Assembly: GCF_019222765.1 (NCBI RefSeq)
Contig: NZ_CP078145.1
Coordinates: 5,456,001 to 5,520,000, forward strand
DNA length: 64,000 nucleotides
Direction of reading: 5' to 3'
DNA from: Nocardia iowensis
GTDB taxonomy: Bacteria; Actinomycetota; Actinomycetes; Mycobacteriales; Mycobacteriaceae
Shown: positions 1-9,008 of the stretch, one piece after another
How positions within the stretch are numbered: the first letter of the stretch is position 1
Layout: every line of letters begins with the position of its first letter
Program-made: the position numbers and the translations under genes
Notes under the pieces: generated by a model
What the model was told of the DNA's origin: nothing
The model's database searches: none
Seen by the model: the letters and a program-made list of their open reading frames with translations, nothing else

Positions 1-534
1 GTTGGCGAGCAAGGCGAAGTCATAGGTGGAAGCCCGTCCGGCATCGTCGCCGAAATATTCTGCGGCGGCGAGCAATTCGAGGGCTGTGCGGTGCTCGTTG
101 AAGATCGCCTCGGAGCCGCTGTACAGGATGGACGCGCCCGGCTGACCGATCATGGGCGGGATGGCCATGATGCCACCGTCGAGGTAGTCGATGCCGTGCT
201 CGGCCGCCCAGGTGGCCAGCTCGCGGGCCTCGTTGGGGGCGGTGCTGGTCAGATTGATCACCTGCCTGCCGGACAGTTCGTCGACCACGGGGTCGAGAGT
301 GGTGTGCACGGAGGCGTGGTCGAACAGGACGACGATGATCGGCCCGCCCGCCTGCACCGCCTCGGCAACCGACGGGGTGCTGACCGCCCCGGCCGCGCCG
401 AGGTCGGTGTCCTTGCCGGGGGTGCGGTTCCACACCGTCGTCGGATGGCCGCCCTTCAGCAGCGTGGCGGCCAGCGCCTGGCCCATCGCGCCTAGTCCGA
501 GGACCGTCACCGGGGTGTTCGTGGTTTCCGCCAT
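1..534 (-). CDS. NAD(P)-dependent 6-phosphogluconate-dehydrogenase-like / imine-reductase-like protein, C-terminus cut by the window edge
   Basis: The frame is open from the ATG at 534 to the window edge, giving 178 residues. The N-terminus holds a Rossmann motif (VLGLGAMGQALA), followed by NRTPGK, the family signature NLTSTAPNEA and the substrate-region motif DGGIMAIPPMIG. These place it with NAD(P)-binding 6PGDH-like oxidoreductases, a group that includes imine reductases; the substrate is unknown. An AAGGAG sits about 9 bases before the ATG. It is clearly paralogous to the gene at 40172-41041, including the MAIPP motif. It is divergent from an HxlR regulator across a palindrome, so that regulator probably controls it. 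The C-terminal helical domain lies outside the window. Confidence 0.85.
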   Translation of the reverse strand, partial: MAETTNTPVTVLGLGAMGQALAATLLKGGHPTTVWNRTPGKDTDLGAAGAVSTPSVAEAVQAGGPIIVVLFDHASVHTTLDPVVDELSGRQVINLTSTAPNEARELATWAAEHGIDYLDGGIMAIPPMIGQPGASILYSGSEAIFNEHRTALELLAAAEYFGDDAGRASTYDFALLAN

Positions 535-616
535 TGCGGGGTCAACTCCTTGGAAGTTCGTGAACAGGATGGTCAGCGCGCTGAAACCAACCCTGCTCGT
601 TGCCCGCGATGGCGAC

Positions 617-643
617 AAGTACCTACTATTTGGTCCGGTACTT
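617..643. promoter_or_regulatory. Candidate HxlR operator between divergent genes
   Basis: AAGTACC at 617-623 and its exact reverse complement GGTACTT at 637-643 flank a 13-base spacer in the 145-bp intergenic region between the dehydrogenase (minus) and the HxlR gene (plus). HxlR proteins are dimeric winged-helix repressors or activators that commonly act on an adjacent divergent gene. The assignment to this regulator is inference. Confidence 0.5.
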
Positions 644-679
644 ACCAATGGGTGTGTGAACAGGTAGCGAGGTCGGGCG

Positions 680-1039
680 TTGGGCGAAAAGAGATCTGGA
701 CCATACTTCTGCGGCATCGACGCCGCGATGGACGTGATCGGCGGCAAATGGAAAGCACTGATCCTGTGGGAGCTGGAGAACTACGGAGTCCGCCGCTTCG
801 GCGAACTCCGCCGCGGCCTGCCCGGCGTCTCGGAGAAGATGCTGATCCAGCAGCTGCGCGAGTTGGAGGAGGACGGCATCGTCACACGCGAGGTCTATCG
901 CGAGGTGCCGCCGCGGGTCGAATACCAACTCACCGAGCTGGGCACTGCCCTCAACCGCGCCCTCGAACCCCTCGGCGACTGGGGTCGTGACCGCATCGAG
1001 CGCATCGGCGCCAACCGCGTGCATCCGGTGACCACCTGA
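680..1039 (+). CDS. HxlR-family transcriptional regulator
   Basis: 119 residues, the usual size for an HxlR winged-helix protein. The N-terminal CGIDAAMDVIGGKWK stretch (Cys about residue 11, GGKW about 21-24) and the central FGELRRGLPGVSEKML recognition region are hallmarks of the family, followed by the wing around REVPPRVEYQLTELG. An in-frame stop at 665-667 leaves TTG at 680 as the earliest plausible start; the next is ATG at residue 17, which would cut the conserved N-terminus. It is divergent from the imine-reductase-like gene. HxlR proteins often sense electrophiles or quinones, but nothing here shows the ligand. The 264 bases after its stop show no gene. Confidence 0.9.
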   Translation: MGEKRSGPYFCGIDAAMDVIGGKWKALILWELENYGVRRFGELRRGLPGVSEKMLIQQLRELEEDGIVTREVYREVPPRVEYQLTELGTALNRALEPLGDWGRDRIERIGANRVHPVTT

Positions 1040-1303
1040 CCCTGCCAGCGGTCAGTGCCCGGTGGAACGGTTGTGGCGGAAGGTATTTACACCGCCGGGT
1101 GCCGCCGTCAGTGGAGTCGAGCTGAGCGGCAACAGCCACACCTGCTGAGCGGGAAAGTCGCCAACCAGCCGAGTACGGGCCGGATATACACGCGCACGGT
1201 GGCCCCAACGTTTCGAGCCGCTACCCCCCGGGGTTCGATCAGTCGCAGCCAAGCAAAGTACCCGGCGCACTGACGGACCAGCCGACGAGTAGTGATGGGG
1301 TGA

Positions 1304-1684
1304 CTATTCGTCCCTCCGCGAGTGCGTCCGCATTGTGTATCCAACACACGCCACGAGGCTGTCTTCGCCGTCCGATTTGAGCGCCAGGCATTTCACCCGA
1401 TTCCAATCCGATTCCGGCAGGTCAGCAAAGCGTAAAATATCTTCGGCCTGCGATTCATCGGCTATGGCGAGTGTGAGTGGGTCGTAGTGTGTTTTGAGTT
1501 TCATCGCGATCACGTTGTGGAACTTCAGAACTATGAAATCGCTATCCGAATTCCTGCCAACGCTTCGTATTTCGAGTTCAGAATGACTGACCGAGTAGCG
1601 CCACGGCTTGAACTTTCTGTCGAAAAAAACTGGCAGGGATTCATTCAACCGTTCACCTTCATTCTGAGGTGAATGGATTGTCAT
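1304..1684 (-). CDS. Candidate immunity protein of the RHS toxin
   Basis: 126 residues with no family I recognise. Its ATG at 1684 lies inside the last codons of the RHS toxin gene (26-bp overlap), so the two are transcribed and probably translated together. Size, position directly after a variable toxin C-terminus, and visibly lower GC than the surrounding DNA all fit an immunity gene that travelled with its toxin tip. It has no signal peptide or membrane segment, so a cytoplasmic neutraliser is expected. The role is inferred from context only. Confidence 0.6.
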   Translation of the reverse strand: MTIHSPQNEGERLNESLPVFFDRKFKPWRYSVSHSELEIRSVGRNSDSDFIVLKFHNVIAMKLKTHYDPLTLAIADESQAEDILRFADLPESDWNRVKCLALKSDGEDSLVACVGYTMRTHSRRDE

Positions 1685-4600
1685 AACGACTTCCGTTTCT
1701 GTAGAAGAACACCTTGGACCACGAGCTCCGATTATCTTGGATAAAGCTTAGTTCCCACGGCGTTGCGTGTCCATCGAAGATAGGATCGAGCCCCCGAGCT
1801 GCCTGGGAGGACGCGATCCATTGGGCATCGTCCATGCCGTCCAAATTGAAGTGAATTGGCGTCTGACCATCGCGAACGTAGGCTTTGAACTCGTTGACCC
1901 AGTCTTCACCGCCAGACGGCCAATCATGGTAGGACTTGGCTCCGACAGCCTCAGCGAAGTTTTGCAGTGTGAGTGGATCCCCGTCCAATTCGCTGAAGCC
2001 GAGCGCAATGCCGCAGCTCTCCGGAGTCAATCCTAGGGGGTCGCTCCAGGTGGTGGGGTTGTGGGGGTAGATGTTCGGGTTCGGGGCCGGCGCTAGTCCG
2101 AGGGGGTCTTGGGTGAGGAATCGGGCGGTTGCGGGGTCGTAGGTGCGGTGCAGGTTGTAGTGCAGCCCTGTCTCTGGGTCGTGGATTTGACCGGGGAAGC
2201 GCAGCGGCGTGCTGACGGGGCCATGCCAGGTGGTGTTGCCCCACAGGTCCGCGGTCGCGGTGGCTACGGTGTGGGCGGTATCGGGCTCGATCAATTCGAC
2301 GGGCGTGCCGACCAGGTCGGTGACAATGGCGTAGAACTCGTGATCGATGCTGTTCTGATCGGTGGTTTGACTGATCGGGGTATAGGAGTCGGGCTGGTAA
2401 TGCCAGCGGGTGACCGCGGCGGCAGTGACTTGCTCGATGAGATGCGTGCCGTCCCAGGTGTAGTCGACGCGTTCAAGAACAGCCCCGTCGTTGGACAATA
2501 GCTGCTTGGTCGTGCGGCGGCCGAGTGCGTCGTAGGTGTAGTGCCACCACTGCCGATCCGGTGTCCAGACATCGGTGAGCTGGTCGAAGCTGTTATAGCG
2601 ATAGAACCAGGTCTCGGATTTGCGCGAGAGCCGCGTGCGGGTCTTGCGGATCAGCCGTCCGGATTCGTCGTAGTAATAGCGGGTTCGCCCGTCACGGATA
2701 AGCAGGTTGTCGCGGTACTCGCGCCGCTGCCCGAGTGTCCCCTGCTGAGGGGGCGCACCAGGACTGTCGTCGTGAACGCCCTGGTGCTCATCGACAGCGG
2801 ACAGGGTCGCGGTGATGTTGCTCAACGGGTCGTAGGCGTACTGCTCGGTCACAGTGCTGTTGCGCAGGACAGTGGTGATGCGGCCGAGCGGGTCGAGATC
2901 GTAGGCCCGTTCGATCACATCGGCCTCGGGCCGGGCGGTACGGTGGCCGACGAGGTATCCGTCTGGGCGGTAGGTGAATTCGTCGCGCCGCAGTTGATAG
3001 GGTGCCGGGCGGGTGGACTGGCCCATGTCGAGGGACAGGGCTTGCGCGGGGAAGGCGATTACCGCTTGGTCCAAGGTGCGGCCGGCCTCGGTGAGATTTC
3101 GGGTAACCGCGACTTCACCGGTGCGCCAACCGGTTAGGCGTCCGAGGGGGTCGTAGCTGAAGGAAACCTCGTGGTTGTCGGTGCTGAGACTGTCGAGGCG
3201 GCCGACGATGTCGTGGTGCCAGGCAGTGGTGGCGCCGGAGGGGGTAGTTCGGTGGGTTCGATTGCCCCGCTGGTCGTACTCGAACAGCATCGGCTGCTGC
3301 CCGTCCAGCTGCTCGGAGGCGATCTTTCTGGTTGCGGTGTAGGCGAATTCGAGGGTATGCGTCGTGTCCGCGCCGATGCCATTGACAGCTGTCAGGACTG
3401 CGCCAGCGGGATTGTAGGTGTAGCGGATCCAGGTGTCGTCGGCGGCGATCTCGGTGAGGCGGCCGAGGATGTCATGGCGGTGGCTGCGGGTGATGCCCGT
3501 CGGCGGTGTGACGGTGGCGACCCGCCCCACCCTGTCATGGGTGTATCGGGTTGTGGCACCGGAATAGTCGGTTTCGGCGGTCAGCCGCCCAGCCCTGTCG
3601 TATGTGTAACTCCAACTTTGGCCGAGCGGGTTCTGCACGGCCGTGAGCCGACGCTCGGTGTCCCAGGTAAACCGAGTGACCGAACCCGCGGGGTCGGTGC
3701 GGGTCTGCGGGAGATCGAAAGCGCCGTAGGTGAATCGGGTTATGCCACCGGCGCGGTCGGTGTGGGCGAGTACGTTGCCCTCACCGTCGTAGGTCCAGGA
3801 TTCGGAGTGGCCGTCGGGATCGGTTCTGCGGAGCAGTTTTCCGGTTGGTGACCACTCGTAGTGCGTTACCGCGCCGATCGAGTCGATGATCTGTGTCGGG
3901 CGTCCTGCGGCGTCGCGCTGGATCTGGGTGATCGCGCCGTGTGGCGCGGTGATTCGGACCGGTAGTCCGGCCGGGTTCACCTGGACTACGGTGCGTGCGC
4001 CGTTGGATTCGACGATCGTGGCGATGGCGCCGTTGGCGTGGTAGGTGAATTCGGTGCGGTCCCCCGCCGGGTCGATCATCGCGGACAGGTTGCCGTCCTC
4101 GGACCACTCGCGCTGCCAGATCGCGCCGTCCGGGGTGGTGATCTTGGTGGGGCGGTTTCGCCACAGGTATTCGATGAGGGTGGCGTTTCCGTCGGGGCGG
4201 GTGATTTTCGCCGGATCACCCGCGCCGTTGTAGAAGTAGGTGGTCTTCGCTCCGTCAGGGCCGGTGACGCTCAACGGTTTTCGGTCGGCGTTGTAGTCGA
4301 TGTGGGTGCGGCCACCGGTGGGGTCCATGATGTCGCGGAGTTGTAATTCGCGGTCGAAACCGTGGGTGGTGACCGCGCCGCGGGAGTCGGTGACGGTGGT
4401 GAAACGTCCGGTGCCGTCGGGGAGCGGCAGATAGTCGAAGTCGGAGTTCAGGATTCCGTCGGTACCGCGTTGGAAGACCACGCGGCCGGACTCGTCGTAG
4501 GTGTTGACCATCTGGTTGCCGTTGGAATCGGTCCATGACGTCATCCGATGGTCGGCGTCGTAGGTGTAGCGGGTGGTTGCGGCCGCGGCGTCGGTGACGG

Positions 4601-7600
4601 CGACCAAAAGGCCTGCGGCGTAGGTGAATTCTATTATGGGCGTGGCATATTCGCCGAGGTCTGGATTGTCGGTGATGAGTGACAGGCCGGTGATGCGCCC
4701 GTGGTCCGAATGGATTCGGACGCGGTATCCACCCGAGTGGGTGACTTCGGTCGGCACGCCGTCGGCGTCGTAGTGGAAGCGGACGCGGTTGTGGTGGCGG
4801 TCGGTGATGGCCGAGATCGCGTAGTTGCCGAGGCGGGCTTCGATGCCGTCGAGGCCTAGTTCGGGGGCGAAATGCCAGATCAATTCGCGGCGCTGGTCCC
4901 ATACGCGGTAGCCGCCGGAGTCGGTTCGGGTCAACGACCATTGCTGGCCCTCGCTGAGCGGGTGCACGGGGACCCCGACCTCGGCGTGTGGGTAGGCCAG
5001 CATCATGCCGTCTTCACCGATGAACGTTACGCCCGCATCCTCGATGACCAGCCGGACATCCAGGGTGGCCGACCAGGAAGGGCCGAACCAGCGACCGAAT
5101 CGGTAGTTCGAGTGGTGAGCGCGCCGCAGTACCAGCGGCAGCACACCCGGCAGTGCGAGATCTGTTTCGGGAAGCAGGAATTCGCCGGTGCTGATATCTA
5201 CCGGGTCGGTGGAACAGGTCTTCTGCTCCGGCGTGCGATCGGATTCCGAACCCGACTCGCGAGCCTGCTCGTGCGCGTTGCGGTCGGCGACTGCGCGGTC
5301 TTGCGGCGTCGGGTTGTCGGAGTCGTGGTCGGGTCGTGGTTCCCGATCGGGGTCGGAGTCTCGGTCAGACTTCGGGTCATGGTCGGACTTCGGATCACGG
5401 TCCGACTCAGGGTCACGATCGGACTTCGGATCACGGTCGGACTTCGGATCACGGTCCGACTCAGGGTCACGATCGGACTTCGGATCACGGTCGGACTTCG
5501 GATCACGGTCCGACTCAGGGTCACGATCGGACTTCGGATCACGGTCGGACTTCGGATCACGGTCCGACTCAGGGTCACGATCGGACTTCGGATCACGATC
5601 GGACTTCGGATCACGATCAGACTTCGAGTCACGATCCCGTGGTGGGTCTTCCGGACCCCGCGGACGGTCGTGCCCATCACCGCGATCGCGCGTTCGGTCC
5701 GGATCATGATGCGGGGTACGCGGATTCGCGTCGTCAGGTCCTCGGCGAGGTTCCGGATCCGATCGCCGCGGTGCATCCGGGTCGGACCGGGTGGACGGAT
5801 CGGCGTGCGCGCGTTGCGGCGTATGGTCCGGAGTCGGACGACCGGTTGCGGGCGAATGAGGTTGCGTGCGGGCCGCCGGTGACGACTGCGGATCGGCCCG
5901 GACGGCGGCCACGGGTTCGCGGCTGGGGGTTTCCCTTGGCGTGGGGTCCGGATGCACACGTGTTGCGGGTTCGGGGCGCACGTGCGGCCTGGATTCCGGT
6001 TGCGTGCGCGGGGTGGTCGCCGGGTCGCCATGTGGACGGGTAGCAGGCGACGGGTCGGCGTGTGGGCGGGTCGGCGACGACGAGTCCGGTTGTGTGCGCG
6101 GTGTCGGACTGTCGGCGTGGGTGACCGGACTGTGCCACCCTGGCGTCGGGGCCGGATCAGTGCGTCCCGCGGGCGTGGTATCGGGATCGGTGCGCGGCGT
6201 CGGCGTGCCGTCATCGCGTCCGCCGGGTGACTGGTCCGAGTCGGGGCGATTGACGGGCGACTGGTCCGGATCTGGGCGCCCAGCGGGCGTGTGGTCGGGG
6301 TCCGGTCGAACCGGCTGTGCCGCATCGGGATTCGTCCTCGGCGTGCCGTCCGAATCGGGCGATGGGCGATCAGCATCCGGCCGTTGGGTGGGCGTCGGAT
6401 CGGGATCCGCGTGCGAAGCCGGTCCCGGATCGTGGCGTGATTCCGGTGTCGGATCCGCATCCGGACGGGCAGTCGGGTTCGGATCGGCCTCCGTGCGCGG
6501 TGTGGAATCGGGGTCGGTGCGGGAGGTGGGGGAAGGATCGGTGCGTGTTGCCGGGTCGGGCTCGGTTCGCGACGTCGGCGTGGGATCAGACTCCGAACGC
6601 GACGTCGGCGTCGGGTCAGAGTCCGAACGCGAGGTCGGCGTCGGATCAGGATTGGCCCGCGGCGTGGGATCGGGATCAGCCCGCGGCGTCGGATCAGGAT
6701 CAACACGCGGCGTCGGCGTGGAGTCCGACTGCGGCCGAGAAGCCAAGTCAGGATCGGGATCCGGACGCGGTGTGGGCGTCGGATCCGGATCCGCGCGGTT
6801 ACCAGCGGGCTCGGTGCGCGGCGACGGATCGGGGTCGGACCGCGGCGACGGGTCCGGATCGGCACGCGGCGCCTGGTCTGGATCAGGACGCGAACTGGGC
6901 GTCGGATCGGGGTCCGAATGCGGCGTGGGGTCAGGTTCGGGTTCGGGTTCCGAACGCTGCCGCGGCGCCGGATCGGGTTCGGCACGCGTGTCCGGATTGT
7001 TCGCCGGCGACTCCGAGCGTTGCGGACTCGATTGCTCCGGCGTCGTCGACGGACCATCGCCCGTGTCGGCTCTCGGCGCGGGCGATTCCGGCCGACTGCT
7101 CGCATCGACCGGATTCGTCGGCGTCGGCCTGGTATCGGAATGCGGTGCCGGACCGGCACTCGGGCTCTCCGGCGTTGGTGTCTGCCCCACCCGTCCCTGC
7201 GGTTCGGTGGGCAGCCGTCGCCCGAGGTCACCGGCGTCGTCGGCGAAACGGGTGAGCCTGGACGCGTCGGTGATCTTCTTCAGCGCGCTGACCCCGAGCT
7301 TGGCGCTACCGGCACCGCCGGTAGCGGCGGTCAGCAGCGCGTCGCCGGTCAGCGCACCGAGGAATTCGAACGGATTGCGGCGCGCGTCGGACAATATCGC
7401 CGACACCGTGGCACCCGGATCGGCCGCTGCGACAACCAATCCCGTGCCGAGGTTGGAGAGTCCAGCGGCGTACTCGGCCGGGTGGGTCAGGTTGTAGATG
7501 TCGGTCGGATTGACCTGCCGGGCGAACTGGACGAGCCCGGTGAGGCTGGTGAGCAGACCTGCGGAGAAGTTCAACGCCCCGTGCTCGAGCACCCCACCCA

Positions 7601-8366
7601 AGTCCGAGATGTTGGCCATCCACCGTTCGGTGAACGGCGGCTCCTTCGGCGCCTTCTCGGTGGCCGCCGCGAACGCGCTGACCGCGACGGAAGCGCCGTT
7701 GTCACGTTGTGTTCGCGCGCCGCGCAGGATCTCGCGCGCCTGGTTGCGCATCGATGTCCAGGTGTCGACCAGCGGGGTCTGCGCCTGCTGTTCCCCGGAA
7801 AGCGAGTTCCACCAGGTCTTTTGCCTGCGTTCCTCGGCGTCGGCGGCCTTCCATTTATCGATCGCGTCCGCGGCCTTGCTCTGCGCGGTTTTCACCTCGT
7901 TGTGCCAGGCATCCATGGCCTTGGCGGCCGCGGTCATCGCGTCGGCACCCTCGAACCACAGCTTCGGTTGTTTGTCGTAGACCTCGTTGAACGCGTCCGC
8001 ACCCGCACCGACCCAGTCGGCGGCGTCGATCTGCTTGAGGGCCTGGCCGGTGGAGTCGATCGCACTGGCCATCTTCTTCAAGGTATCTGCGGTGGAGCTG
8101 ATTTCGGCGGGTTCGCCGCGGATCAACTCTTTGGGGTCTTCCGTCTCGCCGAGTTCCTCCTCATCGACATTGCCACCGGTGCCCGAGGCGATGTTGTCGC
8201 CGAGGTCGTCGAGGCCCTCCCCCAGGCTGTCGAGGCCGATCGCTTTCGCCCCGTCGCCGAGTACGTCCAACCCGGCGTCCGCGAGCTGACCGGCACCCTC
8301 GACGACCGATTCGACACCCTTCTCGATCGCGTCGCCGACATCATTGATGAAATCGCCGAGCCCCAA
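1659..8366 (-). CDS. RHS/YD-repeat polymorphic toxin with T7SS-type N-terminal region
   Basis: 2235 residues from TTG at 8366. An upstream extension of the frame would run through the preceding gene; this TTG lies two bases after that gene's stop, with a G-rich stretch as ribosome site. Order of parts: helical N-terminus resembling secreted WXG/T7SS toxins (about 1-390); an Asp/Pro/Thr/Arg-rich disordered linker (about 390-905) ending in tandem SDRDPK/E repeats (about 909-1006); a DUF6531-like start (STDPVDISTGEF, about 1050); YD repeats (about 1150-2050); the RHS core end (RFLTQDPLGL then YPHNPTTWSDPLGL, about 2080-2110); and a 125-residue variable tip. The tip contains YHDWP, HFNLDG, WEL and a terminal NPF-type motif, a pattern I associate with RHS tips of unknown activity. 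Likely exported and involved in interbacterial competition. Confidence 0.88.
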   Translation of the reverse strand: MGLGDFINDVGDAIEKGVESVVEGAGQLADAGLDVLGDGAKAIGLDSLGEGLDDLGDNIASGTGGNVDEEELGETEDPKELIRGEPAEISSTADTLKKMASAIDSTGQALKQIDAADWVGAGADAFNEVYDKQPKLWFEGADAMTAAAKAMDAWHNEVKTAQSKAADAIDKWKAADAEERRQKTWWNSLSGEQQAQTPLVDTWTSMRNQAREILRGARTQRDNGASVAVSAFAAATEKAPKEPPFTERWMANISDLGGVLEHGALNFSAGLLTSLTGLVQFARQVNPTDIYNLTHPAEYAAGLSNLGTGLVVAAADPGATVSAILSDARRNPFEFLGALTGDALLTAATGGAGSAKLGVSALKKITDASRLTRFADDAGDLGRRLPTEPQGRVGQTPTPESPSAGPAPHSDTRPTPTNPVDASSRPESPAPRADTGDGPSTTPEQSSPQRSESPANNPDTRAEPDPAPRQRSEPEPEPDPTPHSDPDPTPSSRPDPDQAPRADPDPSPRSDPDPSPRTEPAGNRADPDPTPTPRPDPDPDLASRPQSDSTPTPRVDPDPTPRADPDPTPRANPDPTPTSRSDSDPTPTSRSESDPTPTSRTEPDPATRTDPSPTSRTDPDSTPRTEADPNPTARPDADPTPESRHDPGPASHADPDPTPTQRPDADRPSPDSDGTPRTNPDAAQPVRPDPDHTPAGRPDPDQSPVNRPDSDQSPGGRDDGTPTPRTDPDTTPAGRTDPAPTPGWHSPVTHADSPTPRTQPDSSSPTRPHADPSPATRPHGDPATTPRTQPESRPHVRPEPATRVHPDPTPRETPSREPVAAVRADPQSSPAARTQPHSPATGRPTPDHTPQRAHADPSTRSDPDAPRRSDPEPRRGPDDANPRTPHHDPDRTRDRGDGHDRPRGPEDPPRDRDSKSDRDPKSDRDPKSDRDPESDRDPKSDRDPKSDRDPESDRDPKSDRDPKSDRDPESDRDPKSDRDPKSDRDPESDRDPKSDHDPKSDRDSDPDREPRPDHDSDNPTPQDRAVADRNAHEQARESGSESDRTPEQKTCSTDPVDISTGEFLLPETDLALPGVLPLVLRRAHHSNYRFGRWFGPSWSATLDVRLVIEDAGVTFIGEDGMMLAYPHAEVGVPVHPLSEGQQWSLTRTDSGGYRVWDQRRELIWHFAPELGLDGIEARLGNYAISAITDRHHNRVRFHYDADGVPTEVTHSGGYRVRIHSDHGRITGLSLITDNPDLGEYATPIIEFTYAAGLLVAVTDAAAATTRYTYDADHRMTSWTDSNGNQMVNTYDESGRVVFQRGTDGILNSDFDYLPLPDGTGRFTTVTDSRGAVTTHGFDRELQLRDIMDPTGGRTHIDYNADRKPLSVTGPDGAKTTYFYNGAGDPAKITRPDGNATLIEYLWRNRPTKITTPDGAIWQREWSEDGNLSAMIDPAGDRTEFTYHANGAIATIVESNGARTVVQVNPAGLPVRITAPHGAITQIQRDAAGRPTQIIDSIGAVTHYEWSPTGKLLRRTDPDGHSESWTYDGEGNVLAHTDRAGGITRFTYGAFDLPQTRTDPAGSVTRFTWDTERRLTAVQNPLGQSWSYTYDRAGRLTAETDYSGATTRYTHDRVGRVATVTPPTGITRSHRHDILGRLTEIAADDTWIRYTYNPAGAVLTAVNGIGADTTHTLEFAYTATRKIASEQLDGQQPMLFEYDQRGNRTHRTTPSGATTAWHHDIVGRLDSLSTDNHEVSFSYDPLGRLTGWRTGEVAVTRNLTEAGRTLDQAVIAFPAQALSLDMGQSTRPAPYQLRRDEFTYRPDGYLVGHRTARPEADVIERAYDLDPLGRITTVLRNSTVTEQYAYDPLSNITATLSAVDEHQGVHDDSPGAPPQQGTLGQRREYRDNLLIRDGRTRYYYDESGRLIRKTRTRLSRKSETWFYRYNSFDQLTDVWTPDRQWWHYTYDALGRRTTKQLLSNDGAVLERVDYTWDGTHLIEQVTAAAVTRWHYQPDSYTPISQTTDQNSIDHEFYAIVTDLVGTPVELIEPDTAHTVATATADLWGNTTWHGPVSTPLRFPGQIHDPETGLHYNLHRTYDPATARFLTQDPLGLAPAPNPNIYPHNPTTWSDPLGLTPESCGIALGFSELDGDPLTLQNFAEAVGAKSYHDWPSGGEDWVNEFKAYVRDGQTPIHFNLDGMDDAQWIASSQAARGLDPIFDGHATPWELSFIQDNRSSWSKVFFYRNGSRYDNPFTSE
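5349..5640. repeat. 18-bp / 54-bp in-frame tandem repeat inside the RHS gene
   Basis: A unit of the type TCGGACTTCGGATCACGG (18 bp) is repeated back to back. Every third unit differs (GACTCAGGG), making a 54-bp higher-order repeat. On the minus strand it encodes SDRDPK-SDRDPK-SDRDPE. The middle copies are nearly identical at DNA level and the edge copies are degenerate, which suggests recent copy-number change by slippage or recombination. Repeat length keeps the frame. Confidence 0.9.
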
Positions 8367-8368
8367 AG

Positions 8369-8986
8369 CTATTGCCCCCCTGACTCCTTCATGATGTCGG
8401 CGGCCGTCTTCGAGGCACCGGTGTTCCAGCCGGGCGTCTCGCCGGTGGCGAGGCCACTCAACGGGCTGACATTCGCCAACGCCTGTGGGCCGACCGCCTC
8501 GATCACCTTCATGTTCGTTTGCATCGTCTGCCCCGCCTTCTGGAACGACTCCGCACTGTAGTCCGCGTTGCGTATGTGGTTGAAGGCGTTGTCGGAGAAG
8601 GTATCTCCCCACGACCGCGAGGTGATCTGTTCGTCGGACAGGTGTGGGTTACCGGCCAGGTGCGTCCACATCTTCTTCAAGGTGCCCTCGGCCTTGGAGT
8701 CCATCTCGTGATAGCGACCTGCCGCGAGGCCGAGGGTTCGCGCGATCGAGTTGCCCGCCTGCACGAGTGCGCGCACACCCCACGACCAGCGCTCGGTGAA
8801 CTCCTCGAAGGTCTTCTGCACCGTGTGCTTGCCTGCCTCCATTGTCGACAAGGTCAACAACGAGAAACCGCGCCCCATGTTGCCCGTTTCACCGATGCCC
8901 ATATTCGACAGCTCACCGATGGTCGACTCGATCCCCTTCGCGGCTTGTACCAGCACCGCAGGGTCCACCTTCACCTGCTGTGTCAT
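8369..8986 (-). CDS. WXG100-like T7SS-associated helical protein, partner of the RHS toxin
   Basis: 205 residues, predicted mostly helical, beginning MTQQVKVDPAVLVQAAKGIE, which resembles ESX/WXG100-type N-terminal helices. A Trp-rich turn, ERWSWG, lies about residue 65 where a WXG turn would fall, and a second helical half follows. In actinobacterial toxin operons such proteins usually form the secretion partner or chaperone of the downstream toxin. The stop is two bases before the RHS start and 22 bases separate it from the SseB-like gene upstream, so the genes form one operon. It is longer than canonical 100-residue WXG100 proteins. Confidence 0.65.
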   Translation of the reverse strand: MTQQVKVDPAVLVQAAKGIESTIGELSNMGIGETGNMGRGFSLLTLSTMEAGKHTVQKTFEEFTERWSWGVRALVQAGNSIARTLGLAAGRYHEMDSKAEGTLKKMWTHLAGNPHLSDEQITSRSWGDTFSDNAFNHIRNADYSAESFQKAGQTMQTNMKVIEAVGPQALANVSPLSGLATGETPGWNTGASKTAADIMKESGGQ

Positions 8987-9008
8987 GACCGGCCTCCCGA
9001 TTCTGTTG

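Noticed and set aside
5365..5640. Regularly repeated DNA resembling a CRISPR array
   Set aside because: Units are directly tandem, 18 bp, without unique spacers, and keep the RHS reading frame; they encode a repetitive protein linker.
4872..7497. Several long frames on the plus strand opposite the RHS gene
   Set aside because: They are shadows of the RHS gene's repetitive, GC-rich linker; residues are Gly/Val/Ser/Arg-only low complexity and no ribosome sites are seen.
8367..8612. N-terminal extension of the RHS frame into the helical-protein gene
   Set aside because: It is the out-of-frame translation of the well-supported 8369-8986 gene; the TTG at 8366 directly after that gene's stop is a better start.
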